From assembly GCA_037693485.1 (NCBI GenBank), contig CM075344.1, positions 21,536,501 through 21,600,500 of the forward strand: a stretch of 64,000 nucleotides of DNA, given 5' to 3'. Both the position numbers and the translations under genes were made by a program. Below the pieces are notes generated by a model. It did no database searches and was not told where the DNA came from. It was given only the letters and a program-made list of their open reading frames with translations. This document shows, one piece after another, positions 22,387 to 35,300 of this stretch. Position 1 is the stretch's first letter. Each line of letters starts with the position of its first letter. The stretch comes from Kitagawia praeruptora. Taxonomy: Eukaryota > Streptophyta > Magnoliopsida > Apiales > Apiaceae.

Positions 22387-23053
22387 TGTTAGGAATTCCC
22401 GTTTCCTGTCTTTGCGTAAATTAAATACGGAGATTATAACAGTCAATAATAATAACAGATATTGACAGATGAACACCAAGATTTATACGTGGAAAACCCC
22501 CTTAAGCCAAAGAGATAAAAACCACGGGACCTGCTCCGAATGTTTCCACTATAATGATAATAATGGTTACAATATTCTCTCTCAAGTTTACGAAGTAACA
22601 CTTGAGGCACAACTGAATAGAAATACAGTGATTCACTACTCCTTCGGTACTGGACTGGATAACCTGGACAGAACTATCCCTTCGGTACTTGACCGGATAA
22701 CCTGGAGGACTCCCCTTGTTGCGGCTGCAATAGCTGGACGAACTCCTAATGCTGTAAACCCAGATGGCTACAGCCCGACCAAACTCTCACACTAACTCAC
22801 CCGAAACGAAAGAATAGAGTAGCACGAGGGCCCCCTATTCTGACCTGCCTGAAACTACCACAAGGTAAATTTCATACTAGACGGACTATCTAGAAGCTAT
22901 GATGGAGAGAAGAGAGTAAGATGTTTTGGTGTGATTTTAAAAATGAAGGGGAGAGGGGTATTTATAGGAGGGGGTTTGTAGTAGGTGGGGGGTTGGTGAA
23001 ATGAGGGTTGGTGGTGAGTTTGAAAAGAAAAACAATTAGGCCGGTGCCTAACA
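22387..23053 (-). repeat. Copia array LTR 3 (5' LTR of element C)
   Basis: 667 bp, TGTTAGGAATTC to GGTGCCTAACA. The PBS of element C is on its left, with one change (TTCTGATACCA where the others have CTCTGATACCA). The right edge at 23053 abuts kinase coding sequence, so this is the outer boundary of the array. No target duplication can be tested because the left end of the array is truncated. Confidence 0.9.
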
Positions 23054-23873
23054 TATTGTTCCTTGCCCCAACCATTTCAAGTAACAACATTCCGAAACTA
23101 TAGACATCTGATTTGGATGATACCTTCCCAAAGTTTCGAGAAAATACTTCTGGTGCAATATATCCAATTGTGCCCCTAGCCATGGTCATTGACATAATAC
23201 TTTGATCCTTAGAAAACAACTTGGCCAGACCAAAGTCAGAAATTTTTGGATTGAAATCTTGGTCCAACAAGATATTATGAGGCTTGATATCAAAGTGGAG
23301 AATCTGTTGTGCACACCCTTGGTGAAGATACTCGATTCCTTTAGCTATGCCTAGAGCAATATCTTGCATCTTCTCCCAACCAATAAAACTGTTCTTGTCA
23401 CTTTCTTCAGAGTATTTCAGTTTATCTAGGGAGTTGTTAGGTTGGAACTCGTAAACAAGTGCTCGATTGCAGCCATCAGCACAGTATCCCACCAAGCGGA
23501 CCACATTAACATGATGGATATGGCCAATAGTGCCAACTTCGTTGATGAAGTCTTCCCCATCAGCTTTGGGATTACAATTGAGCAGCTTCACTGCAACAAT
23601 AATTTAACCAGTGATCTGTCCCTTGTACACTGTCCCAAAACCTCCTAGTCCTAATTTATCACTAAACTGGCTAGTGATCTTCTTGATATCTGCGTAAGTG
23701 TACCTTGTTGGTTTCATGGCTTTGTAATCATCCAAAAACATTTTGATTTTCAGTTGATCATCTTTCTTTTGCATATGAGATCTGACTGTATTATACAAAA
23801 CTAGACTGAGGACAAGCACAACGAAAAGAGCACTCAGAATTATACCAGCAATAGGCTTAACTGATCCCCGACC
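23054..23873 (-). pseudogene. LRK10L-like receptor kinase: TM and kinase exon, cut by the Copia array
   Basis: The minus-strand exon starts after a TTTACAG acceptor at about 23873. It encodes a membrane span (PIAGIILSALFVVLVLSLVL), a juxtamembrane stretch, the P-loop GLGGFGTVYKG, the lysine motif VAVK, HFDIKPHNILLD, DFGLAK, GTIGYIAPE and DVYSFGMLLLEMVG. HFDIKPHN with F in place of the R of HRD is typical of LRK10L-type kinases. A TAA at 23604-23606, between the glycine loop and the lysine motif, breaks the frame. The coding sequence ends at LTR 3 just after GARNN, so the C-terminal kinase lobe is lost. A related tail lies at 24891-25210 on the opposite strand. Not functional as it stands. Confidence 0.85.
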
Positions 23874-24890
23874 TGTAAAATTTTAGGTCAAAATGAATTA
23901 TTTATATATAATTATTTATCAAATCATTTCTAATAAATTACATAGGCAAGCGTATCTGAAGAATAACAAATATGTAGCAAGCACGATGAAGAGTGTCATA
24001 AACTTACCTCAAATGGAGTTACTTTTCATGTCTAAACTGTGAACTCAAATGGAGCGAATGTATTCCACAAATTCTTGGTTGGAGTTGCGATGTTGATAAT
24101 GGGTGTTCCCTTTCTAAACCAAAATTATACCATCCTCCTGTTACTTTTTGTGAGTTAAAATAAGTACCATGCATTCCGAATCAATTTTTATTACATTAAG
24201 ATGTTTATAGACTACCTGTTGCAACATGTTGCTCAAGTGAAGGCTTAGACTGCAGTTTTTTGCAGTGTAATCATTAAATTATGCCACTACTGCAAAAATA
24301 ATTTTGAATACTATCTATTACTCTAGAAGTTATTATGATTTTATTAGGTTTAGCAGAAGTTGATTGATTTTTTAAGTTAAGTGATTATACAATCATGGGT
24401 ATATAGCATCTTGCAACAGCTTAATTACTCTCATGAAGCTCCTTATGGGAATGCATATTCTAAATATATTTAGCTTTGGCCCTGTCTGCATCTAAAACTC
24501 ATGTATAGGTATACTGTGATACTGTTTCTAGTTTCAAACATTATCTTTCGAGTAATTCATTGCTTTTTATCTCTATAAGATGCTTAACAATATTCATGAA
24601 CCGTGCAGGCATGGTCCAGAACATACAACGAATATTAAATATTTTGAAAGGTGAGTAGTGAGTACTTGAAATTTTGTTCTTCGACATTTTCAAAGGAATA
24701 GATATCGACGTTTTCGTTGATTTTGTTTGTGTTTTTTCCTTTACAGGGCACAAGATAAAAGAAATCTTTGGTAAGACAAATTTTCTATAGTCTGACTCTA
24801 TACTCTTCATTTCTGATCATCTCTTAATTATTTGATTCCTGTCCATTTACCAAAAAAAACTCTGAAAATGCAGGGCTATTTCTTGAATCC
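23874..24890. other. AT-rich stretch between two LRK10L-like fragments
   Basis: No further exon is recognised on either strand. The part next to 23873 is presumably intron upstream of the kinase exon. Short ORFs here resemble nothing I know. Confidence 0.4.
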
Positions 24891-25210
24891 AGTTGTTGAT
24901 GGAAATGACAGGCCAAAGAAGAAACTTGAATCCAGTTGTGGATCATATTAACCATACCCAATCTTCCATGTTGGTGTATGACGAACTTTACAAAGGAAAT
25001 GAGTTTAAAATGGAAGATGCTACTGAGGCCGGAAGGAAGTTGGTAAAAAAGATGATAATAGTAGCATTGTGGTGTATACAAATGAAGCCAAGTGATCGTC
25101 CTTCGATGAGCAAAGTTATTGAGATGTTTGAAGGAGATATTGAACTCTTAGTAATGCCTCCTCAACCTTTTCTGTACCCTCATTTAGAGCTGGCTAGGAT
25201 TGTAACATAG
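24891..25210 (+). pseudogene. LRK10L-like kinase C-terminal fragment
   Basis: The plus-strand frame reads LLMEMTGQRRN, VYDELYKGNEF, KKMIIVALWCIQMKPSDRPS, MSKVIEMFEGDIELL and MPPQPFLYPH, then stops at 25208-25210. These are the last kinase subdomains and tail of LRK10L receptors. It starts about where the minus-strand kinase at 23054 ends, but EMTGQRRN differs from EMVGARNN. It is therefore a piece of a different paralogue or an inverted, diverged remnant. No upstream kinase sequence is on this strand. Confidence 0.75.
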
Positions 25211-26337
25211 CGGTTAGCCGTTAGCGGATTCGTAAACGGACCAGGGTCATTAGGTTTATCACAACAAAGAAACTTGAAAACAAAATATCAGTAAAAACTT
25301 CTGATTGAATCAAAATAATTTATGCACTCCAAGTGTGATGTGATAGCCTAGTAGTAAAAGCTTATCACTTTATTATCGTTTATTCCAAGATTTATCTAAG
25401 AATGGATGCTATTTATTAGCTTATAGGTTATACTCAAAAAAAAACATGAGTCTTTTGCAATTTTTTTAAAATCCATGAAAAAACTACATTTAAGGTCAGC
25501 GAAAACAATTTTAGCGAGAGAACACGTTGCACTTCTTAAACTAAAAGCTGTAACTGAACAATTTAAAACTCAGAAAACCGTCCATTCATATCCCAGTGAG
25601 ATTGTTTTCTCATGTTGTTTGTCATGTTTTTGGTGATGGTTGTGTAGTAGATTTGAGATGAAGAAGAGATGTACATTTTGCTTTGAAAAGATGGAGGTTT
25701 TGGATGGGAGAATAGACTACGGTTCGGAAACGTATCTTTGTAGTTTGTACCATTTTTTTGCACAGTTATTCAAAATATCATATACAGGATAATAGTAAAA
25801 TGCAGGATATTGGGGAAAAAATTATGTTTACAAGGTATTTTGAAAAATAGGACGGGTGTCATGCTTGTGTTCTTTCTTATTTTCACATCACAATATTGTA
25901 TCTGAATCTACATACTTGTATACCATTACAGGAGTAGCTAAAAAACATGCAAGAAAATCTCTTTATTTATCAACATAACTGCTGAAATGCACTCAAGATA
26001 ACGGAAACTCGAGAACTTTTAGTTATTTTTTCAGATGGACAAATGACCACCGTTTCATACATGAAAGAGTAAAAAGGACTAAAAGATTACAAAACAAAGG
26101 AACAACCTACAAAAAAGGATACCAATACCTAAAATATAAAGGATATTAGCGCCTTCCCTAATGTAAAACCCTGTATCTAGCTTTGAAAAGACCCCTATTG
26201 TCGGTTATCTACAATGTACTAATCAGAAACTCTTGGTATAAAAAGATCTTGAGCTTCATGAAGCCTCCTCTTGGTATATCCATAACGCGTATATAAAAAG
26301 TTGTACAAGAAAAAAAGTGAAAAAAACTATTTCGTCA
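25211..26337. other. Intergenic, 3' side of GOGAT
   Basis: AT-rich sequence without a recognised gene. The portion from about 26000 to 26337 is expected to hold the 3' UTR of the minus-strand GOGAT gene, but I cannot place the polyadenylation site. Confidence 0.4.
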
Positions 26338-29300
26338 TCACCTTCTGCTTGTTGCTATCTTGGTCCCCTTGCTGATATTGACTTGTCTATCCGAATTGAC
26401 ATCGTTTTTCTCTCTGAGGAGGTACTTGTCGACTTGAGAAGCAGCTTGCCGGCCTTCTGAAATGGCCCATACCACTAATGATTGACCACGTCGACAATCA
26501 CCAGCAGCAAATACCCCATCTACGTTTGTAGAGAAACGGCCGTAATCTGCTTTGAAGTTTGATCTACTGTCTCGCTCCAACTCCAGTTTATCGGCTATCG
26601 TCTAATTAAAATAAAAAACACAATTTAAGATATATATATAATAATGCAGTAATATTTTTCCATCCATTTTTTAAGTTTATGTCAAAGATTATGTGACTGA
26701 CAATAATAGGGAGAGAAAATTGTAATGTGTTGTATTTATCCTACTGCTACCAGTTTTGTATTAGATTATTAGATTGTTACAGCAGATATTGTGATAGACA
26801 TAAGCTCAGGATACTAACCGATTCAGGACCAAGGAAACCCATTGCTAGTAGTACTAAATCAGCCTCAATGATCTCCTCGGAACCTTCGACTTCTTTGAAT
26901 TGAAACCTTCCACTTGCATCCTTCTCCCATTGAACACGCACAAGTTCCAGTGCTTTCACTACCCCGTTCTCATTTCCAATAAACCTCTTAGTTAACACCT
27001 CGTAGGATCTGGGGTCTTTCCCAAACTTGGTAGCTGCTTCCTGGTGTCCATAGTCTACACGGAATATGCGAGGCCACTGCAACCAATTGAAAGTAAAAGA
27101 CATCAGTAAGATAAAAAACTGAGAACAAATGTTCCTATAAAATTAGCGCACACTAGACTAGCTGCGGCACATTGTTACTTGATTTTATGAACATATACAA
27201 ACAGAATCTAACTAAACCATTCAGAAGCCAAGGTCACACATCAATTATTCGATTCAAGCTGTACAAGTCATACTTGTCACATCAAACAAGGTTCATTCAG
27301 CATGTCAGATGTTAAAACCACTAAGAATCACAAACCATAACTAAACATACCACGTATGTCATGCTCGATAGTAAGTTTCGGGTACAAAGCATTACTAGAT
27401 GGCCTTAATATTATATACTAGGAAATGGAGCATAATTCATAAAAGAAAAGTATCGAGAAACAATAGCATAAAATCACTAAAGGAAAAGACGAACCTGTGG
27501 CCAGGGGTTACCTGGTGCCCTTGTTCTTGGTGGCTCAGGGAGAAGCTCCAAATTTACAATGCCAGTGCAACCGTGTCGAATAGATGTCCCTATGCAATCT
27601 GTTCCGGTGTCACCCCCGCCAATTACCACAACTTTTTTGCCTTGGGCTGATATGTAGTTGCCATCCTTAAGATTGCTATCTAGCAAGCTTTTAGTATTGG
27701 CATGAAGGAATTCCATTGCAAAATGGACTCCTGATAAATCCCTTCCAGGAATAGGAAGGTCCCTGCAAAGATTTGAATACTCTTTCTTGATATAGATAAT
27801 TGAATGAAGACAATTTTTAGCCAAAAACTTTCTTTCATAGACATAGATAACTAGCATCCAATAAAAGCTTATAGTATACCTCGGCTTTGTGGCTCCTACA
27901 GCTAGAATTATAGCATCATTCTCCTCACGAAGTCTATCTAGAGAATAAGAAGGATCTTTACCAACAGTGGCATTAACAACAAAAGTCACTCCTTCTTTCT
28001 CCATAAGGTCAACCCGCCTTTGAACGACATCAACTTTGTCTGTCTTCATGTTAGGAACGCCATACATCATAAGTCCACCAACCCGATCGGAACGCTCAAA
28101 AACAGTCACAGAATGACCCATCCTATTTAGCTGATCAGCAGCTGCCAAACCAGACGGTCCACTCCCAACAATAGCAACTCTTTTCCTGCACTAACAGTGA
28201 TTATGATCAAGTTTCTTAAAGCTATTAAACAACAGCAATCATTATCTCACTTATAATTCAAAGTTTTACTTTGCTGAAATCCTAAAGTTCAACTATGAAA
28301 ATAAAACTGGTTATAGTTTATTTACAAACAGTGAATATCTTACATATTGTAGCAAAGTACAAACACAATTGATTTAAATATTTACTAGTGCTGCATGTCA
28401 CATTTTGGAATATGAAATTTCACAATTTTAACTATGGAAGGATAAAAACAGGCTGCAATGAAAGGAGTACTCTAAATTCCAAATAGGACTCCTGGTGAAA
28501 CGAATAAAGTACTAGTCGTCTCAAAACAGGCACCACACACACACACACACACAAGTACATGAGGCTCATAGCCCGAGCACTAGCTTAAAGAGAACGAATA
28601 TGGGGGACCAAGGAATTGTAACATACCCTGTTCTGGTGACTGGAGGCCGTGGCACCATCCACCCTTCCTTAAAAGCCTTGTCAATAATAGCGCACTCAAT
28701 GCTCTTAATAGATACTGGATTTTCTATGATACCAAGGACACAAGAACCTTCACATGGTGCTGGGCAAACTCGACCAGTAAACTCTGGAAAGTTATTAGTC
28801 TCTAGAAGCCGATTGAGTGCTTCACGCCACCTGTTTTGGTACACCAGCTCATTGAATTCGGGTATCTTATTTCCAAGAGGACATCCTGAGTTCTCCTGTA
28901 GAAAATATAATATCGTCAAGTAAAATACCAGCTTAGTAGATGGTTATACTAAAAGGCAGATATTAAGAAAACTACAAATTTTTGTTTTACACCAGCATAT
29001 TCACTGGAAGAAAATTGTAGAATATATGAAACAAAAAATAAGATGAAGAATTATTCCTTACTTGATGGCAGAAAGGTGTGCCACAGTCCATACAGCGAGC
29101 AGACTGTGTCTTTAAAAGTGGCCCAGGTTTAGTCTCTTCCATAACTTCTTTCCAGTCAGTCAACCGAACAGTGGGATCCCTGTATGAAACGCCTGCACGC
29201 TCATAAGAAACAAAACCTCTATGTTTAACAGCATCAGCTACCTGAGATGGTCTCTCCGATACTTTAGCCTTCCCTTCCTGCGTTTTCCAGTTTACAAATC

Positions 29301-32300
29301 ACATAATTGTTACAAGCCACTACTTTGTTGTTGAATTTGACAACAGGCGCATATGTATATATTAGGGACTTGGTTTAAGCATAAATTAAACTATAAACAC
29401 ATTACATACATCTAAGTAGAACTAAAAGCCAAACATATATAAAGCGACTCATTGATTGTTCTTTTACTCGGTTTAAGAGGTACTATTATAAATAATTTAG
29501 AAGATTTTAATTATTCAAAAAAGGGCTTTTCTTAAACTAATCGATGTACATGCAAAAAAGGTGGTGCTTTTTTGTGAGTAATGTAAGGTAGAAAATTACA
29601 AAAAAGTAAAGGTATTTTCATGCACCTACATGTAATGATCACTACGTACTAGTTGAGCATGCTCGGCTGTGACTATTTTGACCTACAAGCTTTTAAAAAC
29701 GTTCTAACTTTGAACTTTATACAATAAGGTTGCTACCTCACTAGCTTTCACATTCAAATATGTTGCTGCCATTTTCTTTAGCTCTTCAAATGCATCTTTT
29801 TTAGCTAGCTCTGCCTCTTTTTGCTGCTCAGCTTCTTTAGCAGCCTTTTCAGCATCCCTCTTTGCAGTTTCCTCCTTTTTAAGGTTCGCAAGTACCTGTT
29901 TGTAATCCCTTGGGAAGACCTTGACAAATGAAGGTAAGAGGTTATCAAAGTTTTCAAGCACTTCTTTGGCTAGCTGGCTGCCTGTATGCCGCTGATGTTG
30001 CTGTATCATCATCTTAAGAGTCGTGATATCATCTTCTTCTTCAACTTTATCAAGATCAACCAATTCAGTATTGCATCGCGATCTAAATTTCGTATCCACA
30101 TCAAAAACATAAGCAACACCACCACTCATGCCAGCTGCGAAATTCCGCCCAGTTTTCCCAAGAACAACAACGGTCCCACCAGTCATATATTCACAACCAT
30201 GATCACCAACACCTTCTACAACTGCTTTAGCTCCAGAATTACGTACACAGAATCTTTCAGCAGCCATCCCATTAAAGTAAGCTTCACCATTTGTTGCGCC
30301 ATAAAGAGCCACATTTCCGATTACTATGTTTTCTTTAGGGTCAAAGTTGCTTCCTTTGGGAGGGTAAACAACAATCTTACCACCAGACAAACCTTTCCCA
30401 ACATAGTCATTTCCGTCACCTTCAAGCTCCAGCCTGATTCCAGAACAAAGAAAAGCTCCAAGGCTCTGTCCTGCACTTCCATTGAGTTTGACGTGGATAG
30501 TATCTGCAGGAAGGCCAACATTGTGGTAGAGCTTCGTCACTTCGTGGCTTAACATTGTTCCAACTGCACGATCTGTATTGCAGATAGGTGTTTCCATGTA
30601 TACCGGAAGACCTTTGGACAAAGCAGGTGTGGACAATGATATTAATTTTCTATCCAAGACCATGTCTAAGCCATGGTCTTGTTTCTCTACACAATACTGT
30701 GCAGCCTCTGGACGAATTTCAGCAGCTGGTTTAAGTAATAGAGAGAGATCAATATTCTTAAGTTTGTCATTGTTCTTCGTTAGTTCTTCATCCATTTCAA
30801 GCATGTCTGAGCGGCCAACCATTTCATTAATTGTTTTTAAACCAAGCTGAGACATAATTTCCCTTACTTCTTCTGCTAGCATAAAGAAAAAATTAATCAC
30901 ATGCTCAGGTTCTCCAGCAAATTTTTCTCTAAGAACCGGATCTTGGGTTGCAATGCCGACTGGGCAAGTGTTTTTGTGGCACTTCCGCATCATGATGCAA
31001 CCAAGAGTTATAAGAGGAGCAGTGCTGAAACCAAATTCCTCTGCACCAAGAAGTGCAGCAATGGCCACATCTCGTCCAGTTTTCAGTTGACCGTCTGTCT
31101 GGAGAACTGTTCGACCACGGAGATCATTAGCAACAAGAGTTTGGTGGGTCTCTGCGAGACCAAGTTCCCAAGGAAGCCCGGCACTCTTGATACCAGTCCA
31201 TCGAGAAGCCCCTGTACCTCCATCATGTCCAGAGATTAATATATGATCAGCATGCCCCTTTACAACACCACTAGCAATTACACCAACACCCGCTTCAGAA
31301 ACCAATTTCACACTCACTCTAGCTGCTGGATTAGCATTCTGCACAAGAATTAGATAAATCATATCAACATCAAGAAAGGTATCATGATCTGGAGATTCAC
31401 AAAGCAGGTCACATACATTAAATTAGGAAAATGTATTCTATAACAGTATGAACATCCAATTTGTAGAACAGATAGAGTCTTAGAGTAAATAGGAGTATTA
31501 TACTTACCTTTAAATCATAAATCAGTTGGGCAAGATCTTCGATAGAATAAATGTCATGATGGGGTGGGGGGCTTATCAAACCCACCCCTGCAGTAGAATT
31601 CCGAGTGACTGCAATATCACCGATAACCTTGTGGCCCGGAAGTTCTCCTCCTTCACCAGGCTTTGCTCCCTGTGACACAGAAATCAAAAGTTACAAAGAA
31701 ATGCTTCTGACATGGGGTAAACAAAGTCCAGACTTGCAGTGAGATGTTGGGTTCAACTGAAGATGCACAGCGCCTCTAACCAAGAGATACACTACAATCT
31801 ACTTAAACAGTCCACTAACACATATGTAACAAAAGAATTTATGCTGCAAACTTTAAAGTATACCTGTGCCATTTTTATCTGAAGCTCATCAGCATTTGTT
31901 AGATAATAACTTGAAACACCAAATCTTCCACTTGCAACCTGCTTGATTGCACTCCTCCTAGGATTCATTGAACCATCTGAAAGTGGCTCCATACGAGATG
32001 GTTGTTCACCACCCTCGCCTAAAATACAAAGGTTAATATACGGTGAGTACTGAGGATTACATGAAGCAACGCTGCACCACAGAAGTCTACAACATAAACA
32101 ATGAAAATTAAAGAAATAACCATTAAAACTGAAAACCAATTAAAGAGGAAACATGAAATTAAATTGTACAAGAAGATGCCCCCGTACTGACGGTTCAAAA
32201 GTATATACAGCAAATTGATGTTCTATAGGCATGCTAACTTTTTGTTTTAGGGATAGGTACTTGACCATTTCCTATAATTGTACTAAATTACTAATCATGA

Positions 32301-35300
32301 TTACAGAAGTAAGAGCTTCTATTGGCAACAAACCTGTGTTCGACTTCCCACCAATCTTATTCATTGCCATAGCAAGAGTTGTGTGGGCCTCCAGTGAAAT
32401 GGATCCATAACTCATGGCTCCAGTACAGAACCTCTTCACAATTTCACTGGCTGGCTCGACTTCCTCTAAAGGTATCTTCACTTCCGCCTCTTTGAATTTC
32501 AAAAGTCCCCTCAAATTACAAGATTTGTTAAGTTCCTGTATGCGTTTAGAATACTCCTTGTACGCAGCTACGCTATTTCCTCTGGATGCCTCCTGCAGCT
32601 TCGATATAGCAAGAGGATCATTCAGATGAATCTCACCACCTTTCCTCCAGTGGTAATCACCGGGATTTGGGAGTGCAACAGACTCGGCACTTGTCGGAGG
32701 TAATGCGCGTGATGGAAATGCAAGATCATGCAAATGAAGAGCATCGTGAGCAAGTGCCTCAAATGTTGCACCCTCTACTCTGCTAGGAGTTCCAGCAAAG
32801 CACCTTTCCATCACTTCTGAAGAAAGACCAACAGCCTCAAAAATCTGAGCACCCTTGTATGAGGCCAAGGTCGATATGCCCATCTTAGCAAGAACTTTCA
32901 TCATTCCGTACTGACTTGCTTCATAATACTTCTTGACCAGCTCCTCCTTTGAGTGGAATTCACCGCTTGATTTGGGTGGGATCTTGCCATCAACTTGAAG
33001 TCTCCAAATTGCCTCTACAGCCAAATATGGGCAGATAGCATCTGCACCAAATCCAACCAGTGTACAGAAATGGTGCACCTCCCTGGGCTCAGCAGACTCC
33101 ACAATTAACGCAATACGAGTACGCTCATGCATTTTAACTAAATGTTGATGGACAGCACCAACAGCCAATAGGGAGCTAACAGCAACTCGGTTTGAGGAAA
33201 ATCCTGAAAATTCAACAAGTTAACACGTTATTGACAATGGTGATTATTGTCACAATGAGCTTCCTCTAAGATGAGGGAATGTATGTTACCTCGGTCAGAA
33301 AGCACCAGTGTAGTATAGCCTGCCTTGATTGCATCATGTGCTTCTGAACAGATCCTATCTAATGTCTCCTCCAATCCATTTCCGCCACGTTCCTTCGAAT
33401 ACGTAATATCTAACACTTTGCTGTGCCAGCCTCTGTAGTTCATTTTCTTAATTGCTTGCATTTCATCAATCGCTAGAAGGGGGCCTTGCAGTGACAGACG
33501 GTGACATTGTTCTTCAGTGGTTTCTGTCAGATCCCCTTCTGGACCAATCATGCACTCCATAGATGTAACTATCTTCTCCCGGATAGGATCAATTGGAGGA
33601 TTTGTAACCTGAGCAAACATTTGCTTAAAATATTCGAAAGTAAGTTTCTCTCTGTTTGACATCACAGCCAAGGGAGCATCATTTCCCATCGAGCCAAGAG
33701 CTTCAACACCATCTTTTGCCATTGGTAGCAGTAGCATCTCTAATGATTCGACTGTGTAACTGAAAAAAAGAAAGTCGGATTATATTTTATATTCCTGCAG
33801 AGTGTAGCCAGCAGGACAAGGAGATACATACCCAAAAGCCCTCAGGGGAGCCACTAAACCATGCATTCCCATACATTCCATATTGTCATCATTAGTAGAT
33901 GCCTAACAAGCACAGAGGTGAAAGTCACATACAATTTTAAAAACACGGAAGTTTATAAAATTGTAGATATATAGAACAAGAAAGGTGGAATAATCAAGAT
34001 GAAAAAGGCATATTCATTTATAATCCTTACTTGCAAGGCTCCTGTTATGGGTGGACACACCCTATCAGACTCGCCAACAGATTCAACAATGTTCTTAAGA
34101 GTTATCTTTTGCCTTTCAAGCCACGTTCCATAAGGTCGTGCTAGTGAGTACTGCTGCTTCAAAGCTTCATCATCTACAACAACATGCTTTTTAAAATCCA
34201 CAAGAAGCATCATTCCAGGATTCAGTCTTCCTTTCCTAGATACATCTTCTGGTGGGATATCTACCACCCCAACTTCACTTGCCATTATAACTCGTCCGCT
34301 GTGAGTAACATAAAAGCGACCGGGACGTAATCCATTTCGGTCCAAGGTAGCCCCAAGATAATGACCATCCGTAACTGCAAGTAATTACTACAAGTCAGCA
34401 AAAACACTAAATATTTGCAACAAGATAATTATATGTGAAATCGACATCATCTAAGCCTCTTACATGATATTAGTGCAGGACCATCCCACGGTTCCATGAG
34501 CGCTGAAAAATATTCATACAAAGCCTTTCGTTGAGGATCCATATTTTCGTCATTCTGCCAGGCTTCAGGGATCATCATCATTATAGCTTCCGGTAGACTC
34601 CTGCCTGCTCGAACTAAAAGCTCAAGGACACCATCGAAAGACCCTGAAGATGCAGAACAATGTCAGAACAACTATACCAATAAAAACTCTTTTACCAAAA
34701 TCAATCTGTATCCTGTTGCAATATGCAATTTGATGTGCGGCCCTTTTATCTTAGAGTGCTAAAACAAGAGAGCTTATAGAACATTTAAACACATCCTAAC
34801 CAGAATCAGATGAGTTTGCATCTACAACCGGTAGAAGTTTCTTTATCTCATCCTTTGACAACTGAAGCTCCCTACACATAAGTAGACCTTCTCGGGCCTT
34901 CATCCTGAAAAAATTAGCAGATACAGGTACTGTTTCTGTAAGGACTTGAGAGTATAGATAGTAATCATCAGGCCACCAGTAAATCAAGTACAAAAGACCA
35001 GACAATAGGGGTACAAAAGCCGCATTTATAAACCGTGATCATTGAACTTATTAAGAAAATAATTTAACTAAAAATCGTTAAACAAACACTGAGGAACATT
35101 CATTCTGTTACTAGGTACTCTTAACAGTCATGGACTATGAACATGAATCAAGAACTTAAGTTAACGGGTAAAAAATTATCATCATAGCTTCTTGTAGTAA
35201 AATGTTTATGTAATAGAACACATGTATCAATTTTTATTATTTAAAAAGTGTAACGATCTTTGACTACTAGTCACAGCATATGTAAAGGAGGAACTTCTAA

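Noticed and set aside
29986..30552. 188-codon plus-strand ORF in the GOGAT exon
   Set aside because: Antisense shadow of the 1602-bp exon; Asn/Ser/Thr-rich with no known motif.
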